NCBI GenBank assembly: GCA_003013855.2 | Contig: ML058528.1 | Span: 62,001 to 126,000, forward strand | Direction: 5' to 3' | DNA: 64,000 nucleotides | From: Liriodendron chinense | Taxonomy: Eukaryota > Streptophyta > Magnoliopsida > Magnoliales > Magnoliaceae | In this document: positions 1 to 10,039 of the stretch, in pieces | Layout: each line of letters starts with the position of its first letter | How positions within the stretch are numbered: position 1 is the first letter of the stretch | The notes under the pieces: model-generated | Database searches by the model: none | The model's input: only the letters and a program-made list of their open reading frames with translations | What the model was told of the DNA's origin: nothing | Translations under genes and position numbers: made by a program

Positions 1-1379
1 GATGCTCAGTGGGATCCCTCCCTTCCATTTTTGTAGGCATCCCTCTATGCACAGGCAAGCCTCCAAAGAGAATGTGGGATAAGGTGATAGAAAGATTTGA
101 GAGGTACCTAGCAAAATGGAAGTGTAGATACCTTTCTCTAGGTGGGTGGATCAATCTTATTAAGGCTGCTCTATCGAACCTTCCCTTATACTTTATGTTA
201 GTGTTCAAATGTTCGGCTTCGATTTTGGCTAGACTCGAAAAAATTAGGCGGGATTTTCTGTGGCATGACACAACAGAGAAAAAGAAGTTCCACTTGGTGG
301 AGTGGAAAGAGGTGCGCAAACATTTCAAAGGAGGGGCAAGAGTTAAGGATCTTAAATATATGAACGGGGCGTTGCTAGGCAAGTGGACATGGAGATGAGT
401 ATTGAGGAAGGTGCGTTGTGGAACAACATAATTAAAGGAAAATATGGTTGTTCGGAAGGGGGCTGGTGGACAAAAGACTCTAGCACTTTGGAAAGGTGTC
501 ATTTCTATAAAATCTGAGGTTCTTAAAGGGGTAAGTTTTTCCATAGGAAATGGGGAGCGCGTCCGCTTTTGGGAAGATATTTGGGCGAGAGACGCCCTGC
601 TAAAACAGGACTTCCAACGCATACATAGAATCGCTTCGAATACTCAATTGAAGATAGCCGATTCTGTCTCCTATATTGGTGGAGAAGTGGTGTGGGACCC
701 TGGGTGTAGAAGATTGCTGCAAGATGAGGAGGTCGAAGAGTTTGTGGCCCTTCTAGATCGCATCCACTTGATACGGTCGGCCATTTTAGAGCCGGACAAG
801 ATTTGTTGGAGGTTTGATAAGTCAGGTATATTCACGGTCAAGTCATTCTATGAATTCTTGAGCAAGGAACCGACGACGACGGAAGAGGTGACTACGGCCA
901 ATGTTTGGAAGTATAAAATCCCTCCAAAGATAGCTGCCTTCGGATGGTTGATGGGAATGAAGAAGGTCCTTATTGTTGATAATTTACGGAAAAGGGGAAT
1001 GTGCATAATGCATGTATGTTTCTGTTGTATGAGGAGTGAGGAAACGGTGGATCACTTATTCGTTCATTGTAGTTTTATTAGTCAGATTTGGACAGACATA
1101 TTAACCCGCTTCCAAGTGGTTTGGTCCTTTCCTTCTTTGGCGGGAGAGTTATTAATAGCCTGGCACGGTATTAATATGGGTAAACAACGGAACAGTCTAT
1201 GGAGGATGTCTCTTATGGCAGTGTGGTGGTGTGTTTGGGAAGAAAGAAATGAAAGGTGCTTCAGCGGGAAAAGTTCGATGGTGGAGGCTGTTGCTCAAAG
1301 GGCCAGAAAGTTGGTTATAGAATGGGCCTCTTATGATGATAAGTTAAAGGGTTGTAACTTTTTGTTTCTTGGTGTGTAG
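1..1379 (+). pseudogene. LINE (L1-type) ORF2 3' fragment: RT C-terminus and zf-RVT domain
   Basis: The window opens inside the second ORF of a plant L1-like non-LTR retrotransposon. Translation from 9 to 398 gives the post-RT region (IPLCTGKPPKRMWDKVIERF, then a WKCRYLSLGGWINLIKAALSN segment and LARLEKIRRDFLWHD). From 444 to 1,379 the frame gives the reverse-transcriptase zinc-binding domain (VWKYKIPPKIAAFGWLM, CFCCMRSEETVDHLFVHCSF). The two parts share a frame number, but the expected sequence between them (ALWNNIIKGKYG) reads in another frame from about 393, so at least two frameshifts are present. No poly(A) end was found. The order of domains is established for plant LINEs. The element is dead, and its 5' part lies outside the window. 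Confidence 0.88.
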
Positions 1380-1816
1380 TGCTGGGTCGCTATCTCAACG
1401 GCGACAACCTTTTCTTTTGTTGAGCTGATTTGTTTTAAATCAGACAACTTGTTCACTCTACTTATAGAAATCAAACCAAGGAAAGCAACAACAAGTCCTT
1501 TTAACTTAGCATGAGGGATGCAAAACAATAATTTGAAACCCCAACAATTTTGCTTCATTTAATCCTACTATTCAAGGAATGTTTTGTTCCAAGGGTGTTT
1601 CATTAGCGTAGAATACTCTCCATAGATCTCTTATAATTCAAGTTCAGAATTACCAAGGTGGCAAGCTTGGCCATGCTCCTTGGCTCGAGCCGATTGACAG
1701 TTGAGTTCCCACTTTTTTTATTTGCTGCTCGCCAAACTGATATTGCTTTTTTGCCTCCTAGATCGGTCATGCCTTACACAAGGACCTTCATCTGATGATC
1801 TTTTGAAGACTGATCA
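1380..1816. other. Unassigned sequence after the LINE fragment
   Basis: There is no convincing coding potential. The first 150 bases may be LINE 3' UTR, but no poly(A) tail or target duplication marks an end. Confidence 0.4.
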
Positions 1817-1824
1817 CTGAGAAC

Positions 1825-2607
1825 CAAGGTTTTTCGTATCCATTACCATACGGCCGTAAAGGCCGATACATATAGGTAACGACCATGACCATTACGCGAT
1901 ACGGAGGTGAAATGGGGCAATTGGTTTTTTTGGACCGTATCAGCTGTTATGGGGGCCGTAAAGGCTGTTACGGGGCAATTGGTTTTTTTGGACCGTATCA
2001 GCCGTGATGGGGGCCGTAAAGGCCGTTACGGGGCATAACAACCTTTACTCCCGTAATGTTTGAAAAACGACCACTTTTTTTCTGTTTAAATCCATTTTTC
2101 TTCTCTTTTTTTTTTACCTTTCTCATTTCAAAAGCTTTCCTAACTTATTCTACAAAAGATTTTGACCACTCTTGCTATAGTTTTTAGGATTAAAACCGTA
2201 AATTGAAGTGATTTAGGTGAATAAAAGCTTGAATGTCACTTTTTTCAAACATTCGAAAAAGTGGTATTTATGCCTTTTTTTTTTTTTTTTTTTTGATTTC
2301 TAGTTCTAATGCTTGATTGTTATGTGTAAATATTAGAGACACATAACCATGTTCATAAATTCACCAGATAACCAGATACAACACTCTCACCAAAGAGTGA
2401 ACCATTATGCTACCATAAACACGTTCAAAACAAAAAACGAATACATATTTGGAATATTTACATTATTTTGGATTTTTTAAATATTTTCCTAGAATTTTTT
2501 GGGCAAAACAAAATTTTCAAATGTTACGGGGGTCGTAACGGTGGTTACCCCCCCTGTATAGGCCATTATGGCCAATACCACCACCGTTACTGATACGGAA
2601 TACCTTG
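1825..2607. mobile_element. hAT-type MITE (783 bp) with 8 bp target duplication
   Basis: The element starts CAAGGTTTTTCGTATC and ends with the complement of CAAGGTATTCCGTATC, so it has imperfect terminal inverted repeats. It is flanked on both sides by the perfect 8-mer ctgagaac (1,817-1,824 and 2,608-2,615). An 8 bp duplication and a CA...TG terminus are typical of the hAT superfamily. The interior has no ORF. It carries CCGTAAAGGCCGTTACGG-type motifs and a 58 bp direct duplication near 1,914-2,035. Confidence 0.85.
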
Positions 2608-2615
2608 CTGAGAAC

Positions 2616-3342
2616 ACAAGTTTTTCGAGTACCCTCGACTTTGTGCTAGGCTCCATGTTGGTTACACTGTCCAGGGTTGTTGCTCTGTTGATCTTATGAA
2701 CTCTGGCTTCATGTTCTTTTCCAAAATGTTGATAACCCTATCTAATAGTTTGTTACTGGAGTTGGATTCACTTAGGGCTCTTCTCATAATGATTGTGAGC
2801 TCGACACTCTACATCATCTAAGGGATTGTTGCTCGGTAGACGTGATTGGTTGGGTATAGAACCTGAGTTTGGTATGATGTCTTCTTGAAAGCTTTGGTTG
2901 AAAGCCTGATTCTGTTAGGGAAATCTCGTCTCTTATTGGTCTAACCGGCTTTTCGGTTTGCTTGTTACCAACAAAGAGCTAGTTCCATCATAATTTCCAC
3001 AGGGCAATACTTAATTGGTCCAAACTTCAGTTGCAGGATTCTTCTGTGTGCCTTACACTGACCCTTCAGAACTGTGGATTTGCACTTTAAATTCGGATTC
3101 TACCTTTAAAGCTTTGTGCTTAACTCATAGGAACCGTGTCTTATACTCTTGCTTTCTTGGATGCGATAAATTGCCATTTATCCCTTAGACCATTGGATTC
3201 ATGGTTTTTTTTTTTTCCAACAAAACAAGATTATAATTTGCATAACTTTTGTTTTAAGGATAGGTCAATAACATGTTTACTAAGATATTAAGAAAATCTT
3301 TCTATAAAGTGTATCTTTTAAGATGAGATTCAACTGATCAAT
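2616..3342. other. Unassigned intergenic sequence
   Basis: No gene or clear repeat was recognised. It leads directly into a Copia RT fragment and may be heavily decayed retrotransposon sequence. Confidence 0.35.
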
Positions 3343-3501
3343 GGAGCTAAACCATGTGCTACACTTCTCTCATTAGGGGCTAAGCTCTCTACACAAATTG
3401 GTGTGCCATTTCTCGATTCCACTGAGCATCGTTGCCTTGTTGGAGCACTGCAATACCTCATAGTGACTTGTCCTGACATCACATTGGCCGTGACCAACTG
3501 A
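3343..3501 (+). pseudogene. Ty1/Copia RT-RNase H connection fragment
   Basis: Reading from 3,343 gives GAKPCATLLSLGAKLSTQIG, followed by VPFLDSTEHRCLVGALQYLI and VTCPDITLAVTN before a stop. This matches the conserved Copia stretch between RT and RNase H, whose family pattern is a run such as KP-STP, then EYR-LVGALQYL and TRPD--FAVN. Only about 53 codons remain, with no flanking domain in frame. It is a relic. Confidence 0.75.
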
Positions 3502-3566
3502 TGGATATTATTCACCTTGTAGCTATCAAACTCAAACACATCCTTTTGTTTGTTAAAAAAAGAAAA

Positions 3567-3570
<4 letters not shown>

Positions 3571-3618
<48 letters not shown>
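3571..3618. repeat. (GA)n microsatellite
   Basis: An uninterrupted GA dinucleotide run of about 48 bases. Confidence 0.95.
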
Positions 3619-3620
<2 letters not shown>

Positions 3621-4209
3621 TTCACGTAGCCGTTGTAGTTTGTAATAGGAAACAAAATTTTATATAAATTCAAATTTGAATTCTCTTCTATCCATATCTC
3701 AAGTGCGTGTATAGTTGTCAAAACTGTGTAACCACAATTGTATATCCTAAAGTTTTCCATGTATATTTATACTTAGCATGTGGAATGTACAAATCATGAA
3801 GTTAAGATTTAATATAGTATCAACGCCAGAAGGTCTAGAGGGAATTTTTTTTCTAAACCATGCGGTGTCTATATTCTCTAAAGTGGGCCCCACCTTCGCT
3901 ACGAGTGGCCTCTCTTTTCTCACAATATCCATGTGGACCCACGTGACAACCCCAAAATTGGGAGATTTTCTCTCCCTTACCTCTTTTCTCTCCTTCTCGA
4001 CCACTGGATTTGTGCATCCCACACACTAGCCTTAGGAGATTTTCTCTCCTCACCACCAAAGGCCGTAGCACCGTCACTCTCTCTCCTTCTCAATGTTGAC
4101 TGTCGTAGCACTACCCGTAAATAGAACCCACCATGACCTAAAGCATGAGAACCATCTCCGTTGACCCATCATGATCATTGGGGGAGGTGCATCTCCGCTG
4201 CCCCATCAC
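3619..4209. other. Unassigned intergenic sequence
   Basis: Short overlapping ORFs exist on both strands but none resembles a protein family. A GTGGGCCCCACC-like motif near 3,883 hints at decayed foldback DNA. Confidence 0.35.
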
Positions 4210-5100
4210 ATTTGTTGAATGTCATTGTTGGACATGCAACCTGTAGCTATGAGCAGTGTTCGACATTTCGGTATCAATACAAGTTTCGCTAGCCAGGGAT
4301 ACAAAAACAATATCGATATCGCCAATAATATCACTGATAACTGGAAATGCGGGGAAACGGTGGAATTTTTCAGTGAAACCTCAGGAGATGCTAAAATACG
4401 CATATTTGCATATTTAGGAATAAAAAATTGCAAAAAGAATGTATACATAATAGGTTTCTATTTAATGGGAGCCTAAAAGCATGTGCTGTTGTAAGAAATC
4501 AGTCCAAGCAACTCATCCATCCCATCTATCCATCCAATCTCTAACCTTCCATCCAAGCATCTGTTGATATTTCAGAATATTGGCAACACGGCATTTCCTA
4601 ACAAATCGTTGACAACTAGAAAAGAAACGAAAGATTGTGGTCCCGATATTGCCATGTTGTGATAATGATAATATCACGATATTATAAATATTATCGTCGA
4701 CAAATTGAAAGCTGCATACAACCATGCACCCATAAAAAAATATGAAATGGGATTTTTTTAATGTACATATTTTTGGTAATATCGATACATTGGCGATATT
4801 ATCGAATATCGAAATATTGCAGATACATTGGTGATACAAGCAACACCTAGAATTTACACAGTCGAAAATATTGGCAATACATCGGCAATATCAATGCATT
4901 GGCAATACAAGCGACGCTTGAAATTTACAGAATTGAAAATATTGATGATATCGATACATTGGCGATATTTAGCAATACATCGCCGATACCTAGAATTTCT
5001 GATACTATCAATGTCATGGGTATCGCTGAGATAGAGATAGAGATAATTTCGGGGATATTTCGATAATATCAGAGATAATTCAAACAGTGGCTGTGAGGTA
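4210..5100. repeat. ATATCG-rich repeat region with tandem units of about 70-80 bp
   Basis: The stretch is full of AATATCG, GATATCG and GCAATAC words. From about 4,770 to 5,020 it is made of diverged tandem units, each holding a 'gatacattggcgata' core, a 'cctagaatttacag' core and 'gaaaatattg'. No ORF is convincing. It may be the inside of a non-autonomous DNA transposon whose ends I could not define. Confidence 0.6.
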
Positions 5101-5650
5101 GTGCCCTCGACGACCTTCGACACTGCGGGCATGAAAGACCAGATTAGAGGCAACGTAGGTCGTACTAATGTTGTCGTAGAAGAGAGTGGGCTGAGATGAA
5201 ACATTCATGCCATGTTCACAGAGCAAGTATGTACCAATGTTGTCAAAAGTGAACGCATAATCGATTATGCGATCGCATAATCGCATAATGCCATCCATAT
5301 GGCAATCCTGTCATACTTGGGATTGTTTCTTTCCTTTCCTTGGATCTTCTGCCACACTGTTTCTATTTGCGAGCTTTGCCTCAACATCAATAGGGGAGGT
5401 GATTGACTGGGATGCGCAGGGGGTTTGGACTTCCTCACTAGCCATCTATTCATTTAAAAAGAGGCGAGGCAAATGTTAAGGACATTTCAAGTTTTCATCG
5501 CTAATCACTTATTCCTAATTGTCTCTATCTAGAGGTGCTAATGGCCTCTATCTTATTCGCTAACGTACCATGTACGATTCTTATACAACTCACATGCGAG
5601 TCGAAATTTCGACAGCATCTCCCTATGTTCTCCAGATATATGTACAATTC
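5100..5650. other. Intergenic sequence with an 18 bp perfect palindrome
   Basis: No gene was recognised. At 5,254-5,271 lies the perfect palindrome cgcataatcgattatgcg, followed by further copies of the word gcataatcg. It may be the middle of a decayed DNA transposon. Confidence 0.4.
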
Positions 5651-6108
5651 TGATGCAGGATGCCCTAATTATGATGCATGTTCATGAACACAATTAATCC
5701 AGCGGAATAATAAAAGAATAACAATAAAAACTTCAGCATCTATCATCATAATATAAGAAAATCAGAAGGATCACATGCAATAATGTGGGCCATCATCACA
5801 ACCACGAAGTATAGATTTCAAGTATTGCATGGATTGGATCCGACGAAGGATAAAACCTCTCGATCTTGTATGGTTAAGATCCAAATGAGCAATGAGGATC
5901 ACTAGTCCAGAGAATCGAAGGATTTCTCAGATTAGATGATCAAAATCTGAGAATTAGGGTTTTGGAACCTAATTTCAGATTTAGGGTTGTAGAGAATGGA
6001 GAAAGTTAAGTTAAAAGGAAGAGGGAAGAAGAAGAGTACCTTTGAAGAATGTTGGAGGGGAAAGGAAGAAGAAAGAAGAAGAAGATTGGAAGAGAAAAGA
6101 TGAAGTCC

Positions 6109-6145
<37 letters not shown>

Positions 6146-6645
6146 GCAACCAAAGTTATTATTTTCATTAAATAATCAAGCTAAATTCATAATTAGGGCT
6201 AAACCCTTTTAAATAAGCACTAAGAAATAAGAAAAGATTAAAATATCCTTAAGTAAAAAAAAAAAAAAACAACTTAAAAAAATATCTCGCGCGGTGGTCG
6301 GGCGCGACTTCAGGCGCTCGATTGGTCGCCCAAAGACGTCCAAAAACGTCCAGCGACTAAAACACATAAGTGACTGAATTTCGAGCTCTTGGTCGGGCAC
6401 CCAATGAATAGTGGTTGGGCGCTCGAAGACAGTGAAAACTGTCTAGCAAGCCAGTCTAGTTTTCCAGTCGGGTCTTCTTCATCCTACATGTGTCTTTCCA
6501 ATGTGGGGTCTTCTATGTACCAAACCACATGTGTAGGGTCTTCAATGCTCCTCATGTTGTCATGAATGATCCGAGCCCTTCATCGGGTCAAAAGATGCAT
6601 GCGTCGCTCGCATGATAAACGTTAAAGGGATTGATGTTCGCATCA
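5651..6645. mobile_element. Solo LTR (995 bp) with perfect 5 bp target duplication
   Basis: The sequence begins TGATGCAGGATGCC and ends GATGTTCGCATCA, giving the canonical TG...CA ends and a TGATGC/GCATCA inverted terminus. It is flanked by aattc on both sides (5,646-5,650 and 6,646-6,650). A related copy lies at 15,560-16,534 and shares the start, the GA-rich middle and the end. No internal retroelement domain is next to it, so it is best read as a solo LTR. Its parent family is unknown. Confidence 0.85.
6111..6142. repeat. (AG)n microsatellite inside the solo LTR
   Basis: A run of AG dinucleotides within the LTR. The related LTR at 15,560 has a shorter AG run in the equivalent place, so the repeat belongs to the family. 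Confidence 0.9.
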
Positions 6646-7120
6646 AATTCTCTACTGATTTATTACCACATGTAATCCATTATTCATGGATGGGGGCATT
6701 AAATCGGTAGAGAACCATATACCTGGAGAAACTAAGGGAGAGAGCTGAAATTCTAATTGTATGTAAATTATATGAGAACATCCCACGTACATGGTTTGGT
6801 ACCGAACTGTCCAAAATGGGACAATTTAGAAATCCATAAAGAACAAATAATGTACTTGTTTAAAATGAATTTCTAAGGGGCGATGGGGATGTCAAACACA
6901 CAACGAAACCACTAAGTGGCCTAACTTAAAATTTGTCACATCACAATTCACAAGTAAACTGAATATGGGACGAAGCAAGGTAGTAATATTATCACATCAT
7001 AATTCACAACTAAACCTAATATTATCTACTACATACTAGTAATATACAACCAATATTAGGGCACCATACCATAAGGTACAAAATATCATGTCCCCCTAAA
7101 CAAGGTATCCTCCATTGATA
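6646..7120. other. Unassigned intergenic sequence
   Basis: AT-rich DNA with no recognisable gene or repeat boundary. Confidence 0.35.
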
Positions 7121-7165
7121 ACACACACACACACGCACACGCACGTGCGCGCGCCCGCACACACA
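7121..7165. repeat. Compound CA/CG dinucleotide repeat
   Basis: An alternating purine-pyrimidine tract of (AC)n grading into GCGCGC and back to (AC)n. Such tracts can adopt Z-DNA; here it is only a sequence observation. Confidence 0.85.
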
Positions 7166-8454
7166 ATATTATAACTTGTTTATTTCCATTCACATTCGCA
7201 AATACATTCATCATCCAACCAACTATTATTCTGGAATGATGGCAACAACCACAACGCTCACAATTCCTCCATGCTAAAATTTCAAGAAGAGAATTTTGGA
7301 TTTTACCAGTAAGAGCATTCAAATGGCTAAATACAAACTACAATCTTCAAAGAATCATGAATTAATTTCGAAAATTCAACTAATTTTGCTAAAATAAGCT
7401 TGGAGACCTACTAATTAGATGAAACAAGCAAAACCCAGAAATCATATCCTACAATGATGGGAGCTACACCATACCACAACATTAGCATCATGTCCTAAGT
7501 ACAGGCAAAATACATGTATGCAGATCCAGACCATCCTAAGAGCAGGCCCCATTGTGGAAAGCGCATAACCAGAAATCACATAGATCTGATGATATCACAT
7601 CAGATTTCTTGCACCCAATTGCAATTTTCAGATCAATTCCTTCTAAACCGTCCATTGATGACCACAAATTGGATGTTGGGGATCAACTAGTCACTGCGTT
7701 TCTTGGTCTATTGTGCATCCACTTCAGGGGCCATGATTTAAACCATCTGGATTAACCAGCATGCATGTCAAGTGTGCTGTTAATGCATCCATGGTACAAC
7801 TCACTGCACTGAAAAAGATGCTGAGCACAGTAACAGTCCATCTTTAATGGCGGGGCCCATGGTTCAGCGATCCAAACCATTGAAATCACACAACACATTT
7901 CAAATATCCGAAATGTAAAAAAAAAAAAATCCCTACCTTTCAACAGCTAACCTAACAAATAGCGGGCCAAGAACAAAACAACAGCAACCATTAACACTCG
8001 ACTGAAGAAAGGCCAAACTTCTATAGTTATGATCTTCCCATCCTGGAGATTTTCCAACTCACTGGAATCAAAGAGAGGCCCATTATTCCAACGGCTTGGA
8101 TCACCAAACAATGGGCCCCACTTGTATAAAATGAAAATTAGAGCATTTTATAACACCCCATCAAAGAAACAAGCCTGGATTTTTTTTTTTTGGTTAGTAC
8201 ATGCATCCCACTGTTAGTACACACACCCACCCTGTTACTCACACTTCAATGTTAGCCACCCCCCACGTTGGGAATTTACTATAGACATGAAAGAATTAAA
8301 ACCTAGAAATCATATATTAAGATAAAAGCATTCAAATCATTAGAAGATGCGTCTGAAGATGAATAGATTGTTAGAATCTTTCAATGGCCTTACCAACGGC
8401 TCTAAAGAGAGAGAAATGGTGCCATTAATAGATATTAAGGGGCAACAACATACC
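7166..8454. other. Intergenic sequence, possible body of a minus-strand transcript
   Basis: No protein-coding signal was recognised on either strand. At 8,180-8,262 a T-run is followed by short tandem 'gttagtac...cacccac' units that resemble those at 32,144-32,220. Confidence 0.35.
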
Positions 8455-8800
8455 TCTATCAAGCTCGAGAAGAGATTCAATCAACCAAAGAATTGGATTT
8501 TTGAGCTTCGTAGCAGTACGGATGTGAAAAGGGGGAAATCTGATTTCTTCTTCGTTTGATCTTCAAAGATCTTGAAAATACATCAAACAGACCTTCTTGC
8601 AAGGTTGATTGATTGGGGAAAATCTCCTCTTCGATGGCTTTTTGGATTGAGAGAATCAAAGGGCGGAAGAGGTGCGTAGGGTTTTCAATTGAAGGTTTTC
8701 AATGGCTTCAGAGGAGATGCTCTCTTTGCAAATTAGGGCGAGCGAAGAGAGGGAGAGGGAGAGGGAGAGGTTAGGGTTTGCATTGGAGACTCGGAATGGA
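8455..8800 (-). other. Possible 5' UTR-like exon of an uncharacterised minus-strand transcript
   Basis: Read on the minus strand, the stretch starts with CCCTAACC and a CT-rich run (CTCTCCCTCTCC), a composition common in plant 5' leaders. It ends at a possible donor (aggtatgttg, near 8,455). A small ORF starting MILSIQKAIEEEIFPNQSTL spans 8,659-8,477 but resembles nothing I know. No downstream exons were found. It may be a noncoding transcript, a gene remnant or chance. Confidence 0.25.
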
Positions 8801-8849
8801 ATGGCAACGGATTAGGGTGCGGCTTGGGTACTATCCAATCGGACGTAGG

Positions 8850-9210
8850 TAGAGACGGACGATCATGTAAGGGGTTCTGTGGGGATCACCGTGATCTATA
8901 TGTTTGATCCACGCCGTCCATCTATTTTGATAGATCATTTTAGGGCTTTGTAAAAAAATGATTTAGATTGAAGGCTCAAGTGGACCACACCACATGAAGC
9001 AGTGGTACCGTTGAAAACTTCTTGGGGGCCACAACAATTTCAAATCAAGAAGATATTTATGTTTTCCCTTCATAAAGGTCTATGTTACCTTATGAGCAGG
9101 TTGGATGGAAAATAGTGATCACGGTGGGCCCTAGGATGTTTTCAATAGTAATGGTTCAATCCTCACTACTTAATGTGGTGTGGTCCACTGTAGACTTAGA
9201 TTTGTCTCAT
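8850..9210. mobile_element. Foldback (long inverted repeat) MITE, truncated copy
   Basis: The left arm reads ctctgtgggg...ccacgccgtccatc...cattttaggg, and a loop (tatgttttccc...gtctatg) follows. The right arm begins (gtggtgtggtccac) but is cut off near 9,210, where a second copy starts. It belongs to the same palindromic family as 33,333-33,796. Confidence 0.7.
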
Positions 9211-9211
9211 T

Positions 9212-9672
9212 TTTGGGGCCCACCTAAATGTATGTGTTGGATATCCACGCCGCTCATTCGTTTTTCCAGATCATTTTAAGACATGGGCCAAAAAATGAAG
9301 CAGTTCCAAATCACAGGTGTGCCATACCACAGGAAATAGTGATCACTGAACAACCACCATTACAACTTTCCTAGGGTTTACCGTAATGTTTATTCACCAT
9401 CCAAACTGCTGATAATGTCACACAGACGTGGATAAAGGTGATTGGCCATGAAATACTTTATATGGGCCACAAAAGTTTTGGATTAAGCTGATATTGATGC
9501 TATGATGATTTTAATGGCTTTCGTTCAATGATCAATGTTTCATGTGGTGTGGTCCACCTGATGTTTGGATCTACTTCATTTTTTGGCCTATGTCATAAAA
9601 TGAGCTGGAAAAATAGATGGGCAGTGCGGATATGCATCGCGTACATTGAGGTGGGCTCCACCACAGGAAAAA
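9212..9672. mobile_element. Foldback MITE, second copy
   Basis: The left arm (ggggcccacctaaatg, atccacgccgctcattcg, cattttaagacatggg) and the right arm (gtggtccacctgatg, aaaatgagctggaaaaa, gtgggctccacc) are inverted relative to each other around a middle of about 150 bp. The junction with the previous copy suggests one inserted into the other. Confidence 0.65.
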
Positions 9673-9719
9673 ATCTGAAACTTCTATCCCCCAACAAGTT
9701 TGGATCTTGTGTTGTGGTC

Positions 9720-10035
9720 TATCGGAGGTTTGGATCTTCCTTATTTTTTCTCTCATACTGTAAAATGAGCTGGAAAATTTGATAGACGGCTGGATAAAAC
9801 ACGTATATCATGGTGGGGCCCACAGAGCTTTGACACCAGCTACGTGACGGGTGTTGAGTCACCAGCCAATTCGAATCCCGCTTTAGCGTAGTGAGTAAAT
9901 TTTGTGGGCCCACCGTCATGTATATGTATTATCCACGCCGTCCATCCGTTTTTACATATCATTTTAGGACATGATTCCAAAATTGAATCATATCCAAAGC
10001 TCAAGTGGATCACACCACAGGAAACAATGTGCATA
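9720..10035. mobile_element. Foldback MITE fragments
   Basis: 9,725-9,835 is a right arm (aaaatgagctgg, gataaaacacgtatatc, ggtggggcccacagagc). 9,898-10,035 is a left arm (tgtgggcccaccgtc, atccacgccgtccatccg, cattttaggacatg, caccacaggaaacaatg). The middle is missing, so these are two broken copies. Confidence 0.6.
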
Positions 10036-10039
10036 CAAT

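Noticed and set aside
3512..3760. Minus-strand ORF with a Ser-Leu run
   Set aside because: The run is the translation of the GA microsatellite; the same applies to similar ORFs at 5,932, 15,169 and 60,467.
9860..9895. Possible tRNA 3' half (aattcgaatcccgc)
   Set aside because: Only a TTCGAATCCC core is present. No acceptor or anticodon arm can be folded around it, and it lies between foldback fragments.
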